Source of the DNA: Amanita rubescens
Lineage: Eukaryota > Basidiomycota > Agaricomycetes > Agaricales > Amanitaceae
Direction of reading: 5' to 3'
Length of the DNA: 64,000 bases
Assembly (NCBI GenBank): GCA_015039365.1
Contig: WION01000098.1
Location: forward strand, 102,107 to 166,106
A program made the translations under genes and the position numbers. The notes under the pieces are model-generated. The model made no database searches. It had not been told where the DNA came from and saw only the letters and a list, made by a program, of their open reading frames with translations. Of the stretch, positions 32,751 through 42,688 are shown piece after piece. Every line of letters begins with the position of its first letter. The first letter of the stretch is position 1.

Positions 32751-35700
32751 TCATCCCAGAACATTTATTCGCCATTTCTTCTTAATGAACTCTACTAGGA
32801 ATTTGTTTTCATCCGTCAATGTCTCTAAAAGATTCCACGAGTCCAACATATTAATGTCTTCTTGTTTAAAGGATCTTTTGATCTTCGACTGCCTTATAGG
32901 TTCGTATATCTTCATAATACGATCTCTAACTGATTTCGGCAGAAGATCTTCTTTTCTATTCATGAACGTATCCTTTGGTACTTTCGGATCAAGCATATCA
33001 CGAATGAAATTTTGTCGCTTGTTCGTATACATGAATGTTGCTTCAACTCCATTTAACCCTTCAGCTGAAAGGTGTATCCAGTGACTTGCACTATGCATTT
33101 TGATAGTGGGATATGGAGTAATATTAACGGTTATTCCTAGTTCGTTTATAAAGAATTGAATTTTCTCTCTATTCAGGTTCTTAGTCATTAAATCCGCTAT
33201 TTGTTGATTGGTGGGAACGTAATAAAGATTGATCTCTTTTTGTTCAACACGTTCCCTAATATAATGATAGCGAATGGAAATATGTTTTGACTTGTGCTGT
33301 TGTGCAGGGTTTGATGCCAGAAATATCGCACCCTGATTGTCGCAAAGAAGGTCAATGCCGCCCAAGGGGAAACCTAATTCTTGGTATAGGTTTAGCACCC
33401 ACATAATTTGACGTGAGGCATCGGACATTGCCATATATTCAGCTTCTGTTGATGACAACGCAACTGTTTTCTGTTTTCGAGAAACCCAACAAACTGCACC
33501 CCCTGCCAAAGTTAAGGCATAGCCTGTAACCGAGACTCTAGTCTCTCTGTCAGACGCCCAATCTGCGTCTGCATAGGCAACGAAGCCTTTCCCATTTCTG
33601 GAATAGGTAATTCGTGTGTCAAGGGTGTGTGCTATATATTTTACTATATAAAGCGCCCTTTGGATGTGGTCGTAAGATGGATTAACAGAAAATTGCGACA
33701 TTAAGATAACAGCATAAGCAATATCAGGCCTAGTTCCTAAGGCAAGATATAATAACGATCCAATTATTTGTTGATAATAGGATCTGTCTTCGGAGGATGC
33801 TTCAGAGGTGTTTTTAGCAGGTACATATCCTGCGGGTAAAGGAGTTGACACCGGCTTGCAGTTTAACAAGCCAAAGCGTTCAACGACTGTCTTTGCATAG
33901 GCAGCTTGATCTATTACAAGCGTACCAATCGCTCGGTCGTAATTGATTCTGATGCCCAAGTATTCTTTGACTTTTCCTAGGTCACGACATTCCCACATTT
34001 TCATAAACTCCTTTTTGATATATGAAATTGTTTCGGTTTTGTCTCCTATGAAAAGTATATCGTCCACATATATTACGCATATGGTAATATCTTTATCTGT
34101 GGTTCTGACATATATGCCAGAGTCGGCTAAGCATCGTTTAAATCCTAGGGACTTCAAGGATTTGTCTGCTTGTTTATTCCAAGCGTACGATGCTTGTTTT
34201 AAGCCATAAATAGCTTTCTTTAGTTTATATACTTTAGATTCTTGTCCTTTAATGATGAAACCTTCTGGTTGTTGCATATATATTTCCTCGTCTAAGTCGC
34301 CATAGAGGAAAGCAGTTTTAACGTCAAGTGCTTCAATATCCCAATTTTCTAAAGCACTTGTTGCCAGAAGAAGTCTAATGGTTTCATATCTCGCTACTGG
34401 CGAGAATGTTTCATCATAATCCAATCCCGGGCGTTGGCTAAAGCCTTTGGCGACAAGTCGTGCCTTTTTACGGCCATCCGACTTTATATCATAAACCCAA
34501 CGACACTTTATTGGGTTACGCCCTTTTGGTAATTCCATTAATTCCCATATTTCTCTATTTTGTAGAGATTTGAACTCGTCTTCCATAGCAGTTCGCCACT
34601 GCTTGTATAGATCAATATTTTCACCTTTGATCTTATATATATCCCTATATTGATACGTTCGAATTTCTTCTCTTGGTATCATATTTGCGAGTAAGAAATG
34701 CATAAAGTCATTTCCACACTCTTTGATCATCCTTGCTATTGTTGCCTTTGGATCTATATCCATAGATCTTGAGGGTGGTGTTTTAGCAGTTGGATTGAAG
34801 CGTGCAGCCGCATCTTTATTCGGGATACGACCACCAAAGTCATTCTCATAATTATCGATCTGATATTTGATCAGATCTCTTTGTCTGAGAATTTCTTTTT
34901 CTATTTCAACTGCTTTCTTTTCACCATACGCATTGTCTTTACGTATAATTGGCTTGGGAACACGATTAGATCTTCGGGGAACTACTGCTGGTGGGGGTAC
35001 CACTGGAGCAGGTTCATTTAGCCTCTGTCTACTACGAGGTCTATGAGATCTATCTAAAGATTTGGATCTTTCTCTACGTTTTCCCATGGCTTTGGATGAT
35101 GGTTTAATTGTTTCAGGGATATAATCTGCTGGATTTATAGGTTTTTGAACAGATGATCGTTTGCCAAATTCCTGTCTAACTTTATTAAAAGTTAGATCTG
35201 GCATCGGAATTTGTTCATCAATCTCCTTTTTAAATTCAGAGATTGATTTACGATCTTTACTAGTTTGTTCAATATTCCTATTTGGTGCGAATCTTTCTGC
35301 AAGTCTTTTTCTAATATCCAAGACTTGTTCTCTAGTATTCGTACGTGGTGGACTTCTGTCAGGGACAAATTTTTTCATGATTTCATCCGCATTGCGTCTA
35401 CGAATTTCTACATTCGTGTGCCTGTCACGAAGTCCACTGTTTTGTTCCAGCAGGCGAGTTCTTTCTCCTGCTTCAAGGTCCTCTAGTTCATCGTCAATGT
35501 TCCTCATGGTTTCTTGGAATCTCCTTCTAAGATCATCCATGGTGGAACCTTTTCTGATATCAGGACTATCCGGTTTATCATCTTCATCCGGTGTTGGACT
35601 ACGAGATTTTAATCCCCAAGACGGAGTTTTAAGGCCATCTGATAGGGGTGATAAGGATTCTCGTTTTACTGATGCCGGTTTATCGCCCGAGTGACCGGAG

Positions 35701-38700
35701 CTGGAGCTTGAGTCGCTTTCAGGATCTCCTCCCTCTACAGAGTCAGCTGGTAGAGGAGATTGTGTGCGCCTGCGACCAAGTTGTCTTCCCCTAACAGGGG
35801 AAGGGGATGGAATACCATTATTAGTGTCTCGATTATCGAGAAGGATTGGTGCAAGATCTTTAGTAATAATAATATCACTTTTTCCTTTACGAGGAAATCT
35901 GTCTTCAAAGAATGTGGCTTGGGCGGATATGACTAGCGTATTATTGGAATCCATAAATTTATATGCTTTTGATCCTAGTTCATACCCGACAAAGGTCATA
36001 AGTTCTGATTTTGGAGATAGTTTATCAGAACGCTTTTCAACTGGGATAAAGACCCAAGCTTCACATCCAAATACTTTAAAGTATTGAACGTCAGGAGGGG
36101 AACTATATAAAAGTTCCCAAGGCGTTTTCCAGTTGCCACGCACAATTGGGGTTCTATTGTATACGTGTACAGCTGTTTCGATTGAAAATTCCCACCATGA
36201 TCTCGGTATACATGCATCGAGCCGCATAGCTTCAGACTTATCATTTAAAGTCTGAATCATTCGTTCAGCTCGTCCATTTTGTTGATGTATATGAGGTGCC
36301 GATGTTTGGTGTTGAATGCCATTTTTGTCAAGGAAATCTTTAAAGGTTTTATTTACGAATTCCCCCCCTCGATCGGAACGGAGGTAGAGTATTCGTTTGT
36401 TAAGTGCAGAAACTTTCATGAACCATCGCTGGAACACTTCAGTTGTATCTGACTTGTTTTTAAGAAATCCGATCCATACATACGATGAATAATCATCGAC
36501 CACAACAAGTATATACTTGTATTTGTGATAAGACTGAGTTGGAAACTCTTTTAAGTCCATGTGGATCATTTCAAGCGGACGTGATGCCCGCTTTTTGGAT
36601 TCTTTATAAGTTTTTGCCTTCATTTTTCCTTTTAAGCATCCTTCACATCGAAGATTTGGGGATGGTTTGGGAAGATCGCCTTTTTCAAATCCTTTTACGT
36701 GTCCCTTCAGATGTTGGAACACGTCTTTACTAGGGTGACCTAGACGTTTATGCCATATATCGTACGTTGATACACTTTCATTTACTGTATAAGTTTCAAC
36801 AGGTGGAGCCTTATCAACGTGTGTATATGTATTGACAGATTCTCTTTCAAAGAATGGTGGCACTTTGTGGACGTTTTTATGAATAATACGTCCCGTGCAT
36901 AAAGTTAATGTATCTTGATTGCGATAACTTGCTTCAAGATATATTTCCTTTTTACCATTTTTATAGGAAAAGGTGATCCGTTGATCGTCTTGTGACGCCA
37001 GTAACCCTTGCTTACACAACATGCCATTCGAAACAAGTCGTATGTTAAGACGCGGCATGTATAACACGGGGTACAGTTTCACAAGGTGGCTCATTCCATT
37101 AGATAATTTATGAATAAAAATAACAGTGCCTTGTCCAATTAGATCAGACGTGCCATCTGCTGTTTTTACCAGTTTCACTTTATCAAAAGGTTTATAATCT
37201 GAAAAATCGTTCAGATTAAAGGTAAAATGTTCAGATGCACCAGAGTCACACATCCATAGTGTTTCTCCAGTCCGTTCTGTACAACAAGAAGGACATTTGC
37301 AGTTGTCCGTTCTACCAGCACATATTATGTGCTGATGTTGATTTCCCGTTGTATGCATTGGATAGGCGATGTGAATCTTATTATTATAGTTTGGACTTAT
37401 AGGGCTAACTCTCATTGGGACGTTTTTGGATTTACATGAATTTTTATTACATTCCATGTTATATACAATTACAGAATCTGAGATTGTTTTACATACGTCC
37501 ACTGAATAAGAGTTAGCCCAATCCGCACTAAAATAAGATTTTACCCACTCATCGTTATAGTAATCATCATATGCAGAATCATCATAATTCTTCATATCAT
37601 AATCGTCAAAAGCCGTGAAGTTATCATTCGGCTGATCATCATATGCCCCTTCTATAAGGGGTTCTTCTTGCATGGGAGTAACTTCTTCTATTCTCCCGGC
37701 GGACGATCCTTGTACAAATGGTACAATGGAATGGTGGCCAAGGATGGCCGGTGCAGCAGTATACTGAGTTTGGTTTTGCCCAGTATAGGTCATGCCAGTG
37801 GTTACTTGATGAGCGTCAGCTCGTGCTGCCGCTCGATTGGCCTTCGCAGTTTGACGAAGTTGCCTATTACGTTGCCAGTTTCGGCCACGTGTTTGGTTGG
37901 TCATCTGACCCTGCCACTGCTGTTGTTGCTCCGGTAACCTTGGAGCATTACCAGCTCCCACTACTGGTTGCTGGTTTTGTGGTGTGTATGGTTGAAAACC
38001 ACCACGACCACGTCCACGGCCACGGAATCCTCCGCGGCCTCGTCCACGTCCTCGTCCACGACCTTGCCAGGGTGCCTGTCCACCAATCCTTTGTTGCAGG
38101 TCACCCCGCGCCATTTGTGCGGTCGTATGTGCGACATTTGAGTGTCGCCTTCTCCATTCTTCCCTAATCTGAATTGCAACGTGCTGGACTGTTAGACCAG
38201 CCGCTGGTGCAGTTGCTAAAACTGCTCCTACAAAATTGTCCCAACGATGCGGAACACCGCGGACAATTATCATCGCTTTTTGTTCTTCGGGTAGCGAGAA
38301 ACCCTGCCCACTTAATCGCTCAAATTTGGCGATTATTTCATTAAGGGACTGTTCGGGGTCCCTTCTTTCATCAAGCTTCCAATCCAGGGCAGCCTGGAAT
38401 TCGTTGAAAGTACCGGTTCGGCCGGTATCTCCATATCTTTGTCGCAAGGCGACCCAAAGGACCCTTGCATTGAGATGAGCCCCTGTATCATATATCTCCG
38501 CGATAGAATCGCTCAAACGGAGCATAATTGATCCCAGGGCTTTCTCATTATCAGAGAGCCACTCTAGATATGAGTCTCTCTGATCTAATAAAGTTTGGAT
38601 ATTTGCTGGTATTGGAGCCAGCACAGGGGCTACACCTTCTTCTGCAGGTAACATTGCATCGAAGTTATGAGCTTCAAGTGTTGCCTGCTCGGTGGCGTTC

Positions 38701-38846
38701 AGATCTAGCGGTTGGATGAAGGAATCTCTCATGTATTTATAGATTCCTTTTACTTGTAAATAGGCCGTCATTTTGCGGGCCCACAAGCGGTAATTGTCTC
38801 CCTTAAGTAAGGGGACAGTGGAGAGTGATGCTGAATCTTCGGACAT
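32751..38846 (-). CDS. Copia gag-pol polyprotein, 2031 aa
   Basis: One uninterrupted frame. Residues 1-250 are a copia-type gag; residues about 260-285 are an RG-rich box (RGRGRGGFRGRG) that may take the place of the usual CCHC knuckle. A Cys cluster (CKCPSCC) precedes the aspartic protease motif MCDSGASEHFT (about 533). The GAG-pre-integrase HHCC region (WHKRLGHPS...CEGC) starts at about 697. The integrase catalytic residues are in HMDLKEF (about 765), SDRGGEF (about 825) and NGRAERM (about 860). A disordered, charged stretch of about 400 residues separates integrase and RT. RT has YVDDILF (about 1596), and RNase H has YADADWASD and SSTEAEYMA (about 1761-1803). About 140 residues follow the normal end (ADLMTKNL), longer than usual for copia. 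All catalytic motifs look intact. The ATG at 38846 is nine nucleotides after the stop of the extra ORF and in its frame. Confidence 0.95.
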   Translation of the reverse strand: MSEDSASLSTVPLLKGDNYRLWARKMTAYLQVKGIYKYMRDSFIQPLDLNATEQATLEAHNFDAMLPAEEGVAPVLAPIPANIQTLLDQRDSYLEWLSDNEKALGSIMLRLSDSIAEIYDTGAHLNARVLWVALRQRYGDTGRTGTFNEFQAALDWKLDERRDPEQSLNEIIAKFERLSGQGFSLPEEQKAMIIVRGVPHRWDNFVGAVLATAPAAGLTVQHVAIQIREEWRRRHSNVAHTTAQMARGDLQQRIGGQAPWQGRGRGRGRGRGGFRGRGRGRGGFQPYTPQNQQPVVGAGNAPRLPEQQQQWQGQMTNQTRGRNWQRNRQLRQTAKANRAAARADAHQVTTGMTYTGQNQTQYTAAPAILGHHSIVPFVQGSSAGRIEEVTPMQEEPLIEGAYDDQPNDNFTAFDDYDMKNYDDSAYDDYYNDEWVKSYFSADWANSYSVDVCKTISDSVIVYNMECNKNSCKSKNVPMRVSPISPNYNNKIHIAYPMHTTGNQHQHIICAGRTDNCKCPSCCTERTGETLWMCDSGASEHFTFNLNDFSDYKPFDKVKLVKTADGTSDLIGQGTVIFIHKLSNGMSHLVKLYPVLYMPRLNIRLVSNGMLCKQGLLASQDDQRITFSYKNGKKEIYLEASYRNQDTLTLCTGRIIHKNVHKVPPFFERESVNTYTHVDKAPPVETYTVNESVSTYDIWHKRLGHPSKDVFQHLKGHVKGFEKGDLPKPSPNLRCEGCLKGKMKAKTYKESKKRASRPLEMIHMDLKEFPTQSYHKYKYILVVVDDYSSYVWIGFLKNKSDTTEVFQRWFMKVSALNKRILYLRSDRGGEFVNKTFKDFLDKNGIQHQTSAPHIHQQNGRAERMIQTLNDKSEAMRLDACIPRSWWEFSIETAVHVYNRTPIVRGNWKTPWELLYSSPPDVQYFKVFGCEAWVFIPVEKRSDKLSPKSELMTFVGYELGSKAYKFMDSNNTLVISAQATFFEDRFPRKGKSDIIITKDLAPILLDNRDTNNGIPSPSPVRGRQLGRRRTQSPLPADSVEGGDPESDSSSSSGHSGDKPASVKRESLSPLSDGLKTPSWGLKSRSPTPDEDDKPDSPDIRKGSTMDDLRRRFQETMRNIDDELEDLEAGERTRLLEQNSGLRDRHTNVEIRRRNADEIMKKFVPDRSPPRTNTREQVLDIRKRLAERFAPNRNIEQTSKDRKSISEFKKEIDEQIPMPDLTFNKVRQEFGKRSSVQKPINPADYIPETIKPSSKAMGKRRERSKSLDRSHRPRSRQRLNEPAPVVPPPAVVPRRSNRVPKPIIRKDNAYGEKKAVEIEKEILRQRDLIKYQIDNYENDFGGRIPNKDAAARFNPTAKTPPSRSMDIDPKATIARMIKECGNDFMHFLLANMIPREEIRTYQYRDIYKIKGENIDLYKQWRTAMEDEFKSLQNREIWELMELPKGRNPIKCRWVYDIKSDGRKKARLVAKGFSQRPGLDYDETFSPVARYETIRLLLATSALENWDIEALDVKTAFLYGDLDEEIYMQQPEGFIIKGQESKVYKLKKAIYGLKQASYAWNKQADKSLKSLGFKRCLADSGIYVRTTDKDITICVIYVDDILFIGDKTETISYIKKEFMKMWECRDLGKVKEYLGIRINYDRAIGTLVIDQAAYAKTVVERFGLLNCKPVSTPLPAGYVPAKNTSEASSEDRSYYQQIIGSLLYLALGTRPDIAYAVILMSQFSVNPSYDHIQRALYIVKYIAHTLDTRITYSRNGKGFVAYADADWASDRETRVSVTGYALTLAGGAVCWVSRKQKTVALSSTEAEYMAMSDASRQIMWVLNLYQELGFPLGGIDLLCDNQGAIFLASNPAQQHKSKHISIRYHYIRERVEQKEINLYYVPTNQQIADLMTKNLNREKIQFFINELGITVNITPYPTIKMHSASHWIHLSAEGLNGVEATFMYTNKRQNFIRDMLDPKVPKDTFMNRKEDLLPKSVRDRIMKIYEPIRQSKIKRSFKQEDINMLDSWNLLETLTDENKFLVEFIKKKWRINVLG

Positions 38847-38852
38847 CTTTCT

Positions 38853-39416
38853 TTAGATTACGAAGATTGAGAGTGATGCGAGGAAAGCGGCAAGAAAGAG
38901 TTGTAAAAAGGTTCTTCGGAACCTTTGTTGGGTGATGATTTGATTTTGTTCAGCTAACGAGCTGAACGAGCTTGAACTGTGTTGCGAGAACGGTTCTACC
39001 TCGCTATAATCAGGTCCTCGATCTTCAATTAGAGATCTTCGGAAACGGATTTCGTCGGTTAATGTGAAACCGGATCGAAATGTGTCAGTTTCAAGTCTGT
39101 ACTGACGATTTATCAGCGAGGTATGGACACCTGCTGAATGACGAGCTGTTCCTGGTAAATATACAGGAAGAGGAGTATCTGCTCGCGTGACGTAATAATC
39201 GTTTGGATCACGATCTAATTCGTCCTCGGATGATGAGGCAGATGGGTATGTGGGTACTATCCGGTTAACTGGCCGGGTAGTTATTCGAGCTGAACTGCTT
39301 GCAAAGTTTGCAGTTAGCGATTCAAGTTCACTGTCGGAGGATGAACTTGGGAATAGGTTGTTTAACCTATTTAGGTCTTCTGCTAATCTATTATATCTTC
39401 TAGCTCGACGGCTCAT
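38853..39416 (-). CDS. Copia extra upstream ORF, 187 aa, C-terminal hydrophobic anchor
   Basis: Starts MSRRARRYNRLAEDLNRLN, followed by a Ser/Asp/Glu-rich stretch with clusters such as SSSSDSELESL and SASSSEDELDRD, and ends in a hydrophobic segment (FLAAFLASLSIFVI) right before its TAA. That looks like a tail anchor with an N-terminus in the cytosol. The stop is separated from the gag-pol ATG by AGA AAG only, and both ORFs share a frame, so readthrough or reinitiation could link them. Canonical copia elements have one ORF and nothing before gag. I recognise no family; envelope-like proteins of other retroelements normally lie after pol, not before gag. Position, openness and adjacency argue that it is translated. 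Function is unknown. Confidence 0.65.
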   Translation of the reverse strand: MSRRARRYNRLAEDLNRLNNLFPSSSSDSELESLTANFASSSARITTRPVNRIVPTYPSASSSEDELDRDPNDYYVTRADTPLPVYLPGTARHSAGVHTSLINRQYRLETDTFRSGFTLTDEIRFRRSLIEDRGPDYSEVEPFSQHSSSSFSSLAEQNQIITQQRFRRTFLQLFLAAFLASLSIFVI

Positions 39417-40233
39417 AGGCTGGAGCGAAGATTTTTATCTAAAATTGGAACAATTAATGAGGTGTCATTACGGAAACGACAACAACCCATTCGTGCAGCT
39501 TATGAGCTGCTCCAAGCATGGACATGCCTGGACGCCACCACCTTGGACGTGTACCCGTGTGTGTGAATGTGCTACCTGTAAGAGATGACATGCATATGGT
39601 CCTGGAACTGGGAGCGCGCAAAACGGCATTTCTCCCCTGGATCCCCTTGAACGGGGGAGAACAGTTTGTTCCAGGAATAGAAATAGCTTCTGGTCCATAA
39701 ACCCCCCAGACAGCTATGTAAGCACGACCGGTAAACAATATGAAGCTATCTAGATAGGATTGTGGGATCACCACAGAGCCTAAACTTAGAATGTTCCTAT
39801 AGAACATTCCGACTAGAGGAGTCCCTAAGGGCGCATCCTCAATAGATTGCGTGTACCATCCCAAATGGGATGTCAGCACATCCTTTATACTAGAATAGCT
39901 ATGTACGAGCCATATTGTATTATAAAGCCTCCAATGGGCTTATGATGTTATATCGTGCATTAATACCCCAATCACGTCACGGAGGGCAAGTAAAACTCCA
40001 TGGGGGTCAGGGTTGCCATGCCAGCCCTGAGAAACGTAGGTTGTACCCTTATCCCTGGGTGTCTAGGAGATCCCCCTTAGCCCTAGGGTCCGGGCGCATG
40101 TCATTAGCTCTTATAACAGGTGCAAGGGTTAGCTGTAATCAACGGTGCTACAAGTACACAGACCCGCACGATACTATACCTGTGTTCACACATCGCGTAC
40201 GTCGTTGGCGATAGCGTCGACAAGCAATACCAT

Positions 40234-40249
40234 GTCGGGGCCCATAACC
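40234..40249 (-). promoter_or_regulatory. Copia primer-binding site, half-tRNA(iMet) type
   Basis: On the plus strand GTCGGGGCCCATAACC touches the 5' LTR. This is the anticodon stem and loop of an initiator tRNA (GGG-CCCATAA-CC with CAT anticodon). Drosophila copia is known to be primed by a 5' half of initiator tRNA through GGTTATGGGCCC; the same dodecamer is seen here on the element strand. Confidence 0.85.
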
Positions 40250-40653
40250 TGACGAAAGGGAAACGCCCAGTAGCGCAGCGTCGAGGAGTTAAAGCGATAG
40301 CTTACCCGATGTGTACAGTAGCTGACCACTCAGCTGAGAAGATGGTGGTATGAGGTTAAGAGAGCTTGTTACTATTCTACGGTACATGGCAGGTTTATAT
40401 ACTGTCTGTATCCTAATAGGTAACAACATAGGTAAATATATGTAACTACATATGTCATACTCATATATGGAGATATGGAGCTGCGCTGATGTCATGCGCA
40501 GCTATGGTGTCATATGGCGCCATCCGCAGTAAGGATGACGCAAGCGTACTAGAACCTTCTACAAGGTTCTATCTATATATACCTTAATCTGCTTAGTAAG
40601 CAGATAAGATAAGATCTCCTTGTTATCTTAGATTAGATAAGATAACTTCGTCA
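40250..40653 (-). repeat. Copia 5' LTR
   Basis: Same 404-bp sequence as 32332-32735. The element strand has a TATA-like AGTATATAAACC that should position the start of transcription. Confidence 0.95.
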
Positions 40654-40998
40654 GTTGCAACAACAGATGTTCTCAAAATTCACATGTTATATATAACTTT
40701 AGACAAACTTTACTACTGTGAACTCAAATCTCAACCGTTTTTTATGTTTCAATACTCAAAAAAAAGCTAAAATATAGGAGAACATGACTGTGTTGGTCAC
40801 ATGTGACAATTAGCGGTCTAGGACCGGTCTAGACCGGTCTTTTGCGGTTTTTTTGATTTTAAAAATTTAAAAAGACCGGAACTGGACTGCCCTTGGACCT
40901 CCTAAGACCTGAGACTGCAGTCCGGTCCAAATCGGTCCTGGTCCGGTCCGGTTCCGGTCTTTTTCGGTCCTGAGAGACTGGAAATAGAAACACTAGTG

Positions 40999-42688
40999 CT
41001 GTTACGAAACTTTCTTTTAATGAGTTGAAGGCGACTCTACATTCTAGTGTCCATTCCCATATCTTGTTTTTCTTCGTTAATTCGTGAAGGGGTCGTGCGA
41101 GGTGCGCGAATCCGGATATGAAACGTCTGTAGTAATTTCCAAATCCAAGAAACGAGCGTACTTGTTTAACTGTTGTCGGAGGGGGCCAGTCTCTGATTCC
41201 AGCGAGTTTTATTGGATCCATTTTTATCGTGTCTTTTGTGATTATCATGCCTAAGAAGTCCACTTCTTCAGCGGCAAATTTGCATTTTTCAAGTTTCAGG
41301 TAAAGATCGTGTTCTTTCAGTTTTGCGAGTACTAGCTTTGTTCTTTTCTCGAGTTCTTGTTTGTTGCGCGCGTGTATCAAGATGTCATCCATGTAAATGG
41401 CTATCCATCCTTCGTTCATGAAGTCCCTGAAGTAATCGTCCATCATTGCTTGAAATGTTGCCGGTGAATTGCGTAATCCGAAGAACATAACTGTTGGTTC
41501 GAATAGTCCTTTATTCGTGATGAATGCGGCTTTCCATTCGTCTCCTTCTTTGATACGAACATTGTTGTATCCCCATCTGATATCTAGTTTCGTAAAGTAT
41601 TGTGATCCTTTAAGTTGTAGCATCAGATCGGATATGAGTGGTAGGGGGTAAGAGTTTGGTTTCGTGTGTTCGTTCAAGTATCGGTAGTCTTGGCAGGGTC
41701 TGAGTGTTTTGCTATCCTTCTTTTCGACATAAAAGAATGGTGCTGCCTGTGGAGATTTGGATGGTCGTATATACCCTTTAGCTAATTGTTCTTTGATCCA
41801 TTCGTCAAGCGTGTTTTGTTGTAATGGTGATATTGGGTAGATCTTCCCTTTTTTTGGTATAAAATCTTCGCGAAGTTCAATTGCGTGATCCTATGATCTG
41901 CGGTCTGGGAATCATTCTGACGCTTGTTTTTCAAATATCTCTTTCCATTCGAGATACTCAGGAGGTAGCGTGATTTCCTTCTGATCGGTGTTGTACTTAT
42001 GTTCCATTTGTTGAGCTGGTGAATAGCGATTAATCGTGATCTCGTCATAATCTTCTTCAGTCCATCTTCCTATGTCTTCAAATGGTGGTTTCCAACGTAG
42101 ACTCTTCTCTTCTGGTCCTTTGTGTGACAACAAATACCGAATTACGACGTCTTCTTCCCATTTAGGCATTGCTTCTTCATCGAGTCAATGCAAGATGCTC
42201 CGTATTGATGCCTTCCATTCGTCTTCTTTGGAGTTACGGAACTCCAGAGTTCTATTCCTCCAGCTTATGATTGGGTCATGCTTCTCGAGCCACGGAAGCC
42301 CCAGTATCAAGTTTTGATCGCCAAGCGAAGTGACCAAGAACCATTCGGTCATCTTCTTTCCATTGATATCGATGGTGATCAAACACTTGTCAGAAATTTC
42401 TCCATTCGTATTGTATGTGCCATCAACGTTCTTGACTCGGATCGGTCTTGCGAGTTTCTTCTTTCTCCATTTATACGCGATTGATGAATTAATAAATAAA
42501 CCTTCTGCACCGCTGTCGACCAGTGCAGTCATTGATTCAGTGTTGTCTTCGGTTTCAACTTCGAGAGGAATAGATAATCGATTGCTTGAAATAGAACGTA
42601 CTATTACAGGTGATATCGAGAGATCGTCCTTTGGAGTTGAATCCGAGGTTATGGGGCAAGCATCCACTGACATGTGTCCCACTGTCAA
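40999..42688 (-). pseudogene. Gypsy-1 pol: protease and reverse transcriptase
   Basis: One frame runs through the whole interval. Protease is at TALVDSGAEGLFIN. RT starts before [18 protein letters not shown] and has [40 protein letters not shown] and [11 protein letters not shown]. It is interrupted by TGA at 42185-42187 (LH-stop-LDEE), TGA at 41912-41914 (ASE-stop-FPDRRS) and TAG near 41894 (RRS-stop-DHAIEL) but has no frameshift. The frame enters the hAT-like insertion after FVTALV, so RNase H is lost. Protease probably follows gag by a -1 shift at GATTTTTGA, because the pol frame opens only just before that point. Confidence 0.85.

Larger units (their letters stand above)
32332..40653 (-). 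mobile_element. Complete Ty1/copia retrotransposon, minus strand
   Basis: 8.3 kb with 404-bp LTRs at both ends that look identical, and a 5-bp target duplication GTTGC (32327-32331 and 40654-40658). The primer site matches the initiator tRNA anticodon arm. Before the 3' LTR lies a G-rich tract (GAGGGGGTG). It contains an extra ORF and a full gag-pol frame without stop codons, so it appears young and possibly active. Confidence 0.95.
31629..40990. mobile_element. GGTCC-rich hAT-like non-autonomous element, holding the copia
   Basis: Both ends are packed with GGTCC/GACCGGTC motifs (31635-31820 and 40810-40980). The flanks CAGTAGTG (31621-31628) and CACTAGTG (40990s) match in 7 of 8 bases, as a hAT-type 8-bp duplication would after one mutation. 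Without the copia it measures about 1.03 kb and encodes no transposase. Terminal inverted repeats are weak. The surrounding Gypsy-1 pol lacks the RNase H and integrase N-terminus, so the insertion came with, or into, a deletion. Confidence 0.5.

Noticed and set aside
39454..39879. 141-codon ORF in the copia leader
   Set aside because: No domain, and it lies in the presumed untranslated leader. Its composition is not protein-like enough to support a gene.
5354..42187. In-frame TGA codons as evidence of an alternative genetic code
   Set aside because: TGA is used as a normal stop at the end of the intact genes (for example 8969-8971 and the coiled-coil gene), so these TGAs are better read as mutations.
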